A DNA stretch of 9,223 nt from Deinococcus marmoris DSM 12784 (GTDB taxonomy: Bacteria; Deinococcota; Deinococci; Deinococcales; Deinococcaceae): the NCBI RefSeq assembly GCF_000701405.1, contig NZ_JNIV01000138.1:1-9223 (forward strand), read 5' to 3'. Below the pieces are notes generated by a model. It did not search any database. It was not told the DNA's origin and saw nothing but the letters and a program-made list of their open reading frames with translations. Positions 1 through 5,297 of the stretch are shown in pieces (the stretch's first letter is position 1; each line of letters begins with the position of its first letter). The translations under genes were made by a program, and so were the position numbers.

Positions 1-507
1 CTGGGCTTGAAACTGCTGCGGGACGAGGGCGAACAGGCGCTGACCCTGGAACGGCTGTGTCAGGACATGGGCCTGACGAGGGGTTCGTTTTACCACCATT
101 TCCAGAATGTCGCCGCCTACCGCACAGCACTGCTGGAGCAGTGGCTGGACACACTCACCGAAGCGCCGATCCGTCAGTCTCAGGATGCAGCCGATGCCCT
201 GGAGGAACTGGAAAGATTGGTCAGCGACCTGGACCATAGCCTCGATCTGGCCTTCCGCGCCTGGGCCAGGCGCAGTCCAGAGGTCGCCGCCGCCGTACAG
301 GTGGTGGACGCCCGGAGGGTTTCCTACCTCACCACGTTGCACCGCCGCACAGGTCACGCCCAGCCCGTGCAACTGGCTGAGCTGACTTACGCTGTTTTCG
401 TGGGTGCCCAGACGCTGGGCTGGGTCGCGGGCAGACCCGCGTTCAGAGCGTTGTTTCAACAGGTGCTGGCTGGGCTGGCAGTCGACCCAGCCCGCGCCGG
501 GGTTTAA
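1..507 (+). CDS. TetR/AcrR-family transcriptional regulator, 5' end outside the window
   Basis: The frame is already open at base 1 and runs to TAA at 505-507. The first codons (L-G-L-K-L-L-R-D-E-G) match the first helix of a TetR repressor, so the true start lies upstream and the TTG at 7 is probably not it. The helix-turn-helix is clear: L-T-L-E-R-L-C-Q-D-M-G-L-T-R-G-S-F-Y-H-H-F, about residues 16-36 of the fragment, with the family's typical S-F-Y-x-H-F recognition-helix end. The remaining 130 or so residues are helical and Ala/Leu-rich, as expected for the ligand-binding and dimer domain, and total length suits the family. TetR proteins repress nearby or divergent genes until a small ligand binds. 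Target and ligand cannot be read here; the MFS transporter remnant at 6697-7137 is too far away to be linked with confidence. Family call firm, role unknown. Confidence 0.88.
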   Translation: MGLKLLRDEGEQALTLERLCQDMGLTRGSFYHHFQNVAAYRTALLEQWLDTLTEAPIRQSQDAADALEELERLVSDLDHSLDLAFRAWARRSPEVAAAVQVVDARRVSYLTTLHRRTGHAQPVQLAELTYAVFVGAQTLGWVAGRPAFRALFQQVLAGLAVDPARAGV

Positions 508-930
508 ACCAGCCTGCTGGGGCGATGCCACGCTTCTGTAAGTCCATCATCTGAGTGAAGCCTTACCGATGGGCCGCTGCCCATGCACATAGGGCTAAAG
601 GCCCCGCCCCGTCCGTCAGGGCGGCGACGGCTATACGGGCGATCGACGTATGAGCGGAGATGGAGGCCACCAGAAAGCGGGGACAACACCGTGTCAAGGC
701 GATTGGGCAACATGATAGGGCGCAGTCGAATTCGACTGCGCCGCCGATGCCCTCTGATTCACGGCGCTCCCGGCCCCCGGAATGAGGTGGTCTCCATGTT
801 GAACAGCACGTCCCACTGAACAGCCGACAGTACCCGCTCTCCGCCCTCCAGCTTTGTGGAATAGGTGTGCGGCCTCCCCCCTCTCCGGGATCAGCCGGGC
901 ACTTTCTGATCCCCCATCTGCTCTCCGAAA
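508..930. other. Intergenic stretch without a convincing gene
   Basis: Reading frames on both strands here are short, lack recognisable domains and have no good ribosome binding site. Two structured spots stand out: a small GC hairpin at 604-624 (CCGCCC / GGGCGG, 9-nt loop, no T-tract, so not a clear terminator) and the perfect palindrome at 719-742, listed separately. Confidence 0.5.
719..742. repeat. Perfect 24-bp palindrome
   Basis: The half GGCGCAGTCGAA is followed directly by its exact reverse complement TTCGACTGCGCC, with no spacer, centred on an EcoRI-like GAATTC. No T-tract follows, so it is not a standard terminator. It could be an operator for a dimeric regulator, for example the TetR protein encoded upstream, or a cruciform. 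The 12-bp half TTCGACTGCGCC occurs once more, at 6492-6503 upstream of the recombinase gene. Confidence 0.75.
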
Positions 931-1150
931 CCGCTGGGTATGAGCCATGCACTTTAGTGCAAGTCTTTCAGACCTGCGCCGTCACGAAAAACTGAGCGGC
1001 TGGGCAGTAAGAAGAGAAACCCTGGCGTTTCAGCAGGACATTGAGCTAAAGGTATGACGTGCTGATAGGCGGAATGCTGTGGCGTTGACGGCGACTTTCA
1101 GTCGCCCTTTGAACCCCTGTACTTTCAGTGCAGGGTTCTTCAGTGTTGTT
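931..1150 (+). mobile_element. Non-autonomous IS200/IS605-type element (MITE-like), no transposase
   Basis: This segment has both ends of the transposon seen at about 3477-4059 but only about 150 bp between them and no tnpA. The left end carries TGCAC-TTTA-GTGCA (948-961), matching CGCAC-TTTA-GTGCG of the intact copy. The right end carries GGCGACT-TTC-AGTCGCC (1090-1106) followed by CCCTGTACT-TTC-AGTGCAGGG (1115-1135), aligning with 4003-4046 of the intact copy almost base for base. IS200/IS605 TnpA acts on such subterminal hairpins in single-stranded DNA, so the intact copy might move this element in trans (inference). The outer limits are approximate because these elements have no terminal inverted repeats or target duplications. 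Confidence 0.75.
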
Positions 1151-1458
1151 CGCGGACCAAACCATCCATCCAGTTAGACCACTGGAAAAACTGTGGGGAT
1201 GGTCATCTGTTCCCTGCTGATGACGGACCCCCTCCCGTGTCCACTATTCCCTGGATACCTGACTGGTGATGCTGGGGCGTCACCATACCTGATCCACTGG
1301 CTGATACGGACGATGTATGCAACGAAAAATACATCGCACCAGACGGGTCTACCGCTCTCCTTTAAGTCTGGGCTGGATGTTGTCATCGAATATTATTTTC
1401 ACTTATCTGTGATGCCACACAAATATGACAACACATTTTTAACTTGATCTACCGCTAT
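1151..1458. other. Gene-free approach to the origin, with one decayed iteron
   Basis: No convincing gene is present. It contains a degenerate iteron at 1353-1368 (CGCTCTCCTTTAAGTC) and an AT-rich patch at about 1385-1445. That patch includes CACACAAATA (1416-1425), the reverse complement of the TATTTGTGTG motif that recurs around the partition genes. Confidence 0.45.
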
Positions 1459-1751
1459 CGCTACCTTTGAGTCATTCCTATCGCTACCTTTGAGTTCAAA
1501 GGACATATCCAGTGTGCCAGACGTGGAAAAAATGCCTATCGCTACCTTTGAGTCAAGGGGGTCGAACAGGATGGTTTTGGTACGCTACCTTTGAGTCTCT
1601 GGGGGCGGCGGCCTATCGCTACCTTTGAGTTTTTAGACCCAGAATGGCACGCTACCTTTGAGTCACGCTCACGCTACCTTTGAGTCGAATCAACCGATAA
1701 TCCACGCTACCTTTGAGTCAAAGTGGATCAAATCCACGCTACCTTTGAGTC
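1459..1751 (+). repeat. Nine iterons: plasmid replication origin
   Basis: Nine direct copies of CGCTACCTTTGAGT(C/T) lie at 1459-1473, 1482-1496, 1540-1554, 1583-1597, 1617-1631, 1650-1664, 1672-1686, 1705-1719 and 1737-1751, all in the same orientation. The 15-bp core is invariant apart from the last base (T in copies 2 and 5). Start-to-start distances are 23, 58, 43, 34, 33, 22, 33 and 32 bp, mostly near multiples of a helical turn. Copies 1, 2, 3 and 5 are preceded by CTAT, while copies 4 and 6-9 have (T/C)A before the core. They end about 100 bp before repA, the usual arrangement for initiator binding sites that control replication and copy number. Confidence 0.93.
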
Positions 1752-1774
1752 AAAAACCCGGAAAAATCCCGACT

Positions 1775-1852
1775 GAGCGCAGTTTTAGATTTTCTCTTGA
1801 TGATGCAATCAATCTTTTTTTATCTTTTTAAAATCACTATAATCATCAGATC
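1775..1852 (+). promoter_or_regulatory. AT-rich segment and probable leaderless repA promoter
   Basis: Directly after the last iteron the DNA becomes AT-rich, with T-runs at about 1814-1829, fitting a DNA unwinding element. A perfect -10 box TATAAT lies at 1838-1843, only 9 nt before the ATG at 1853. No Shine-Dalgarno sequence fits in that gap, so transcription would begin at or just before the ATG and give a leaderless mRNA, a common arrangement in Deinococcus. No good -35 box is visible. Confidence 0.6.
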
Positions 1853-3160
1853 ATGCACCAGGGCAGCGAACCGTTCATCAACGAGATCACCCTGGCACGC
1901 TCCGGGGTTTTCAGCATCCTCAACCGTGAAGATGGGGATGGCCAGAGCTGGAAAACCACTTTTAGCATCGGTGACCGTTTTTTCCATGTCCAGGGTGTGG
2001 CGACCCGTGGGCGGCCCCATGGCGTGGACCCGGATGTCCTACTCGCTCTGCAGACGCTTTTCTTTGAAGCGAAGTGTCCCGATGATGACACGGTGGAGTG
2101 TACGGCTTACGCGTTGCTCAAACTGACCCCCATGGGGACCCGTGGCAACGCCTACAGCAGGCTGCGGGACAGTCTGCTGCGGTTGGAGGGCGTGAGTTGG
2201 TTGACGCGCGTTTCACGGCAGTCTGAGGGCCGTTTCCGGGGCATCACAGAAACCAACCGCCTGATCGACCGGATCTCGGTCCAGGACACCAGCCTGAGTG
2301 CCGACGGGGAAGGCGGCACCATTGAGGCGGGCGCGCCGCTCCGCGTGACGTTTTCCCGGCATTTTGCGGAGTCCATCCGTGCGGGGATGTATCAGATTCT
2401 CGATGCCAAACTGCTCAGTGATCTCAAGCAACCCACGGCGAGAAGTCTGTACAGGGTATTGCAGGCCCACCGGGTAGGTGACGATGGATCGTTGGCCCGC
2501 GAGCTGCCTGTCATCATGGCGGCCTGGCGGGAGGCGACGGGGCTGACCGGACAGCGGTCCAACAATGTTAAGCGGACCCTCGATGGTGCCCACGCCCACC
2601 TGATCGCAGCGAAGTATCTACGCGATGTCAATTACAAGGAGTCCGACGAGGGAACCCGCATCACCTACGAGTTCACAGGTGAGGTGGATCCCGAACTGGT
2701 CAGGCTGCTGACTGACATGAAAGTAACGCGCCCGGTGGCTGAGGCCCTGGTTTCCGAACACGCAGACCGGATTCAGGAGGTGGTCAAAGCGATGAAGATG
2801 CGGCTGGCCCAGGGTTATAAACCGAATTCGCTCGGCGGGGCGATGGTGCATGCCGTTCGGAATCCCGACTCTTACATCGACGCCCCCCCCCCTGTCGCGC
2901 CGGTCTCCAGCCCTTCTCAGTCCAAGCCCAGGACCAAGGCCAAACCAGAGGCGGAGTCGTCGCCCTTGTCGCAGGCCGAATCGGTGAGCATGATCTGCAA
3001 CATCCTCAAGTTGAAGCTGGGCCGCGCGCCTCGGGCCGCAGCCCAGGCCAAACTCGCTGCGTTGCCGCCGGCCAAGCTGGAATTGCTCGCTGCAGCGTCA
3101 AAGACGCATCAGGCAGATCTGGTTGCGGCAGTTCACGAAGCCGTAGGTGAGGCGCCGTAG
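1853..3160 (+). CDS. repA: Plasmid replication initiator protein RepA
   Basis: A 435-residue protein resembling the replication initiator protein A family found on Deinococcus plasmids. Family-like features include the early segment G-V-D-P-D-V-L-L-A-L-Q (about residues 57-67), T-A-Y-A-L-L-K-L (about 85-92), and the central L-L-S-D-L-K-Q-P-T-A-R-S-L-Y-R-V-L-Q, where winged-helix initiators put a DNA-binding helix. A Pro/Ser/Lys-rich linker (about residues 344-375) separates this from a helical Ala/Leu-rich C-terminal part. By family analogy it binds the upstream iterons, melts the AT-rich segment and recruits the host replication machinery. The ATG is chosen because the TATAAT box sits just ahead of it and the iterons end nearby. 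Oddity: the linker is encoded by a run of ten C residues (2883-2892), a likely slippage site. The initiator call is strong; the exact domain borders are estimates. Confidence 0.92.
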   Translation: MHQGSEPFINEITLARSGVFSILNREDGDGQSWKTTFSIGDRFFHVQGVATRGRPHGVDPDVLLALQTLFFEAKCPDDDTVECTAYALLKLTPMGTRGNAYSRLRDSLLRLEGVSWLTRVSRQSEGRFRGITETNRLIDRISVQDTSLSADGEGGTIEAGAPLRVTFSRHFAESIRAGMYQILDAKLLSDLKQPTARSLYRVLQAHRVGDDGSLARELPVIMAAWREATGLTGQRSNNVKRTLDGAHAHLIAAKYLRDVNYKESDEGTRITYEFTGEVDPELVRLLTDMKVTRPVAEALVSEHADRIQEVVKAMKMRLAQGYKPNSLGGAMVHAVRNPDSYIDAPPPVAPVSSPSQSKPRTKAKPEAESSPLSQAESVSMICNILKLKLGRAPRAAAQAKLAALPPAKLELLAAASKTHQADLVAAVHEAVGEAP

Positions 3161-3476
3161 CACTGCAGCGTGCCAGGTCCAGTCAACACACGGTGATCTG
3201 CAAGCTTTCTTCTTCTCGGCGAACACCCCCCAATATCTACTCTTGTTTCATGACAATGTATTTGTGTGAAATTAACTTTGTATAGAAATACAACAGTGTG
3301 ATAAAATATGAAATTACACTCACTAGAATGTGGAAAATTACGAGTATCAAAACATATTTACATTATTTTACAGAAAAATAGAAACATATTAATACGATCT
3401 AACATCTTAAACTTTCTGTGATATTGAGAAAATATATTTGTGTGATATGACATCTCGAGAGACGACCAATGTTGAT
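3161..3476. promoter_or_regulatory. Very AT-rich segment downstream of repA, candidate partition (centromere) DNA
   Basis: There is no gene here. From about 3230 the base composition drops sharply compared with the GC-rich flanks. It contains two exact copies of TATTTGTGTGA, at 3259-3269 and 3435-3445, plus a looser CAGTGTGA at 3294-3301. The same 11-mer occurs inverted at 5039-5049 upstream of parA. Before the IS200/IS605 element landed at about 3477, this segment would have been continuous with the DNA next to the partition genes. Centromere function is inferred from the repeats and position. Confidence 0.4.
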
Positions 3477-3501
3477 TGTCTCAAAGCGCTGGTACAAACC
3501 A

Positions 3502-3515
3502 CGCACTTTAGTGCG
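3502..3515. repeat. Left-end subterminal hairpin of the IS200/IS605 element
   Basis: Five-base-pair stem CGCAC / GTGCG with a TTTA loop, about 25 nt inside the presumed left tip. The matching hairpin in the non-autonomous copy is at 948-961. Confidence 0.7.
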
Positions 3516-3562
3516 AGCATTTGTGAGGCGAGGTCTGAAACGGAGATTGGTAGAGTTCAGCA

Positions 3563-4000
3563 GTGCGAGGCAGCCGATCAGGGAGTCACAGCGTCACACG
3601 ATTAACGGTGCATGTCGTGTGGGTGACGAAATATCGGTATGCCGTGTTGAGAGGGGAAATCCAGATCCGCTGCCGAGAACTGCTCATCCAGGTGTGCGAT
3701 GCCGAGGACGTCAGAATCCTGAGAGGGGTGGTGAGCAAAGAGCATATCCATCTGCATCTGGAATATCCGCCGAAGGTGTCGGTGAGCGAGCTGGTCAAAC
3801 AGATGAAGGGGAGAACGTCACGAATGTTGCAACAGGAATTCCCACACCTCAAGCAGCGATATTGGGAACGACATTTCTGGGCGGTGGGTTACGGAGCGTG
3901 GAGTACAGGGAACGTGACCGAGGAGATGGTGCAGAAATATCTGGAACACCACCAGCACGGGTCAAATCAGGACTCGGAGACGTTCATCCTTGAAGAGTGA
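3563..4000 (+). CDS. tnpA: IS200/IS605 single-tyrosine (Y1) HUH transposase TnpA
   Basis: 145 residues, a normal length for TnpA. The HUH motif H-I-H is at residues 61-63 within K-E-H-I-H-L-H-L-E-Y-P-P. The family block V-S-E-L-V-K-Q-M-K-G-R-T-S-R follows, then R-Y-W-E-R-H-F-W-A-V-G-Y and the catalytic Tyr at residue 126 in V-Q-K-Y-L-E-H-H. The dimeric enzyme cuts and rejoins single-stranded DNA at the element ends, forming a covalent 5'-phosphotyrosine link. GTG at 3563 is taken as the start because an in-frame TAG lies at 3551 and no other start codon intervenes. The Shine-Dalgarno sequence is weak (GGAG near 3542). All key residues are present, so the enzyme is probably active. Confidence 0.93.
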   Translation: MRGSRSGSHSVTRLTVHVVWVTKYRYAVLRGEIQIRCRELLIQVCDAEDVRILRGVVSKEHIHLHLEYPPKVSVSELVKQMKGRTSRMLQQEFPHLKQRYWERHFWAVGYGAWSTGNVTEEMVQKYLEHHQHGSNQDSETFILEE

Positions 4001-4025
4001 CGGCGACTTTCGTCGCTTCCCAAAC

Positions 4026-4046
4026 CCCTGCACTTTCAGTGCAGGG
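4026..4046. repeat. Right-end hairpin of the IS200/IS605 element
   Basis: Perfect nine-base-pair stem CCCTGCACT / AGTGCAGGG with a TTC loop, beginning 26 nt after the tnpA stop. It may also end tnpA transcription. The non-autonomous copy has the same structure at 1115-1135 with one G-T wobble. Confidence 0.75.
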
Positions 4047-4086
4047 TCGTTTAGTTGTACCAGCAAGATAGACCATTGCGATGAAA

Positions 4087-4104
4087 TCTCACACTTGTGT
4101 GAGA
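4087..4104. promoter_or_regulatory. Inverted repeat next to the partition genes, candidate centromere or operator site
   Basis: TCTCACAC and GTGTGAGA are exact inverted arms around a TT spacer. The right half contains TTGTGTGA, the core of the repeated TATTTGTGTGA motif. A looser version, TCTCACA-TCC-TTGTGTCT, is at 5004-5021 just upstream of parA, so similar sites flank the par operon on both sides. Binding by the RHH protein or ParA is inferred. Confidence 0.45.
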
Positions 4105-4155
4105 ATACAATTGCCGTTTTGTGTGTCTAATCTCCCGATGCTCACCCCCGACATT

Positions 4156-4410
4156 TCAGCTTCCCTGACTGTCCAGCGCGGCCAGCAGCATCTGCTCGGC
4201 CAGTTCCTGAACGGTCATGTCCCGTTGTACCGCCAGCAGTTTGAGGCGTTTGTGCGTCGGTGCCTTGAGGGCCACGTTGACTCGCCTCTCAGGCGGTGCA
4301 GGCGGCAGCGTTTCCAGTGGGGGAGACACGTCAGTCTGCGGGCGCGGCACTTCCGCTGCTCGGCGGGCCGCGCCCAGAATGCTGCTGGCATCTGTCGGCT
4401 TCTTGCTCAT
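4156..4410 (-). CDS. Ribbon-helix-helix partition partner (ParG/ParB-like centromere-binding protein)
   Basis: 84 residues. The first 42 or so are Pro/Ala-rich and probably disordered. Then comes R-V-N-V-A-L-K-A (residues 43-50, the DNA-contacting beta strand), a helix P-T-H-K-R-L-K-L-L-A-V-Q-R and, after D-M-T, a second helix V-Q-E-L-A-E-Q-M-L-L-A-A-L. This is a ribbon-helix-helix fold with a flexible N-terminal arm, the plan of ParG-type partners. In type Ib systems that arm stimulates the ParA ATPase while the RHH dimer binds centromere repeats and the operator (family knowledge). Its ATG overlaps the parA stop as ATGA (4407-4410), implying translational coupling, and GGGAG sits 7 nt upstream (complement of 4418-4422). 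The fold is fairly sure; the exact partner type is inferred from context. Confidence 0.82.
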   Translation of the reverse strand: MSKKPTDASSILGAARRAAEVPRPQTDVSPPLETLPPAPPERRVNVALKAPTHKRLKLLAVQRDMTVQELAEQMLLAALDSQGS

Positions 4411-4994
4411 AGCTTGACTCCCAACGTGGTGAGCGCTTCCTTGAATGGCGCGGTCAGATGGGCGGGGATCAGGTTTCCGAACGCACGCTGGTAGTCCACG
4501 GCCTTACGGATCTGCGCGACCACCGGATAGCCCAGTTGTTCCAGGGCCGGCCTCATGGCGCTGCTGACGTTGTCGTGTTCCAGCCGGTTCAGCACGAAAC
4601 CCATCTGGACGCCTTTTTGCAGGTCGACTTCACTCAGCGCCTGGACCGTTTCCTGTAACCGGTCCATCTCGCCGGCCCCGGGGAGAAGTGGGACCAGCAA
4701 GACATGGGACTGCCGGGCCGAGTCCTGGAGGGTCCGGATATCGTTTGGGGGCGTGTCGACCACCAGAAAATCCATTCCGGCCATGGTCGTCGCCTCAATC
4801 GGTCCGATCACCCGGTAGGGGAGAGGGATGCCGCCCGCCTGCGCGCCGTGTTGCCAGCCCATGGCGCTTCCTTCCGGGTCACGGTCCAGCAAGGCCACCC
4901 GGTGGCCAGCTTCGCCCAGTACCTGCGCCACGCCCACCGACAGCAGCGTTTTACCCACGCCACCTTTCCGGCTCAACACACTGATAACTTTCAC
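4407..4994 (-). CDS. parA: ParA-family partition ATPase, short type Ib form
   Basis: 195 residues. It begins almost directly with the deviant Walker A motif K-G-G-V-G-K-T (residues 10-16, signature Lys10), followed by the A' motif D-R-D-P-E-G-S (37-43) and the Walker B region F-L-V-V-D-T-P-P (76-83). The N-terminal HTH extension of type Ia ParA proteins is absent, so it belongs with ParF-like type Ib enzymes. Such ATPases dimerise on ATP, coat the nucleoid and move plasmid copies apart through their centromere-binding partner, here the RHH protein encoded downstream with a 4-base overlap. The start is GTG at 4994, with only a weak GAGAG upstream. Repeated TTGTGTGA-type motifs occupy the upstream DNA and may be operator or centromere. 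A chromosomal Soj-type role is less likely given the repA neighbour. Confidence 0.93.
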   Translation of the reverse strand: MKVISVLSRKGGVGKTLLSVGVAQVLGEAGHRVALLDRDPEGSAMGWQHGAQAGGIPLPYRVIGPIEATTMAGMDFLVVDTPPNDIRTLQDSARQSHVLLVPLLPGAGEMDRLQETVQALSEVDLQKGVQMGFVLNRLEHDNVSSAMRPALEQLGYPVVAQIRKAVDYQRAFGNLIPAHLTAPFKEALTTLGVKL

Positions 4995-5105
4995 AGCTTT
5001 ATTCTCTCACATCCTTGTGTCTATGACAAAATGTTTTTTCACACAAATATGAGAATATTCTATCAAGAATTCATAATTGTATGACCTGACATTCTTGTGG
5101 CTATC
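4995..5105. promoter_or_regulatory. parA upstream region with repeated TTGTGTGA-type motifs
   Basis: This AT-rich leader holds an exact TCACACAAATA (5039-5049, reverse complement of TATTTGTGTGA), the loose inverted repeat TCTCACA / TTGTGTCT (5004-5021), and a direct pair CTTGTGTCTAT (5014-5024) and CTTGTGGCTAT (5094-5104). In type Ib systems the centromere and par promoter typically lie here. No confident -10/-35 pair was found. The following 5106-5297 stretch holds no gene I can support. Confidence 0.5.
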
Positions 5106-5297
5106 TAGCAAGGTGAGGCTGCTGCTCCGACACCGCTTGACCTGGAATTTGAGCATGACGCGCAGCAGCACACTGAGTCCGGATGATCTGATCTGCCGGA
5201 AGCAGGCGCGGTGGGCTGTAGGAAGTTCGCGATTACCAGAACAGCACACAGGTGCATGTCGGCATAGATCAGTTCTGGTCACAGCAGTTCAACGGCC

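Larger units (their letters stand above)
3477..4059 (+). mobile_element. IS200/IS605-family insertion sequence, tnpA only
   Basis: A complete-looking element. The left-end hairpin is CGCAC-TTTA-GTGCG (3502-3515), tnpA follows, and the right end has GCGAC-TTTC-GTCGC (4003-4016) and the perfect CCCTGCACT-TTC-AGTGCAGGG (4026-4046). The pentamer TTGAT lies at 3472-3476, just outside the likely left tip; TTGAT is the known target of the related Deinococcus element ISDra2. No tnpB is present, as in IS200 itself. The ends are approximate because this family makes no target duplication. Confidence 0.82.

Noticed and set aside
604..624. CCGCCC/GGGCGG hairpin as terminator of the TetR gene
   Set aside because: About 100 bp past the stop, long loop and no T-tract.
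504..952. Several overlapping frames between the TetR gene and the MITE
   Set aside because: Low-complexity Arg/Gly/Pro-rich translations on both strands, no motif, and they cross the 24-bp palindrome.
1690..1740. DnaA-box-like TAATCCACG and AAATCCACG next to iterons 8 and 9
   Set aside because: At least two mismatches to TTATCCACA; they are better explained as the shared flank of the proximal iterons.
1459..1751. Repeats at regular spacing could be a CRISPR array
   Set aside because: The repeat is only 15 bp, gaps vary from 7 to 43 bp, and repA follows directly; this is an iteron origin.
3469..3993. Long plus-strand frame covering the IS200/IS605 element
   Set aside because: It reads the other frame of the true tnpA, which has the HUH and Tyr motifs.
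4081..4494. Plus-strand frame opposite the RHH partner gene
   Set aside because: It is the antisense shadow of two well-supported minus-strand genes and has no family features.
5007..5282. 91-codon minus-strand frame upstream of parA
   Set aside because: It covers the repeat-rich par leader and has no recognisable domain or ribosome site.
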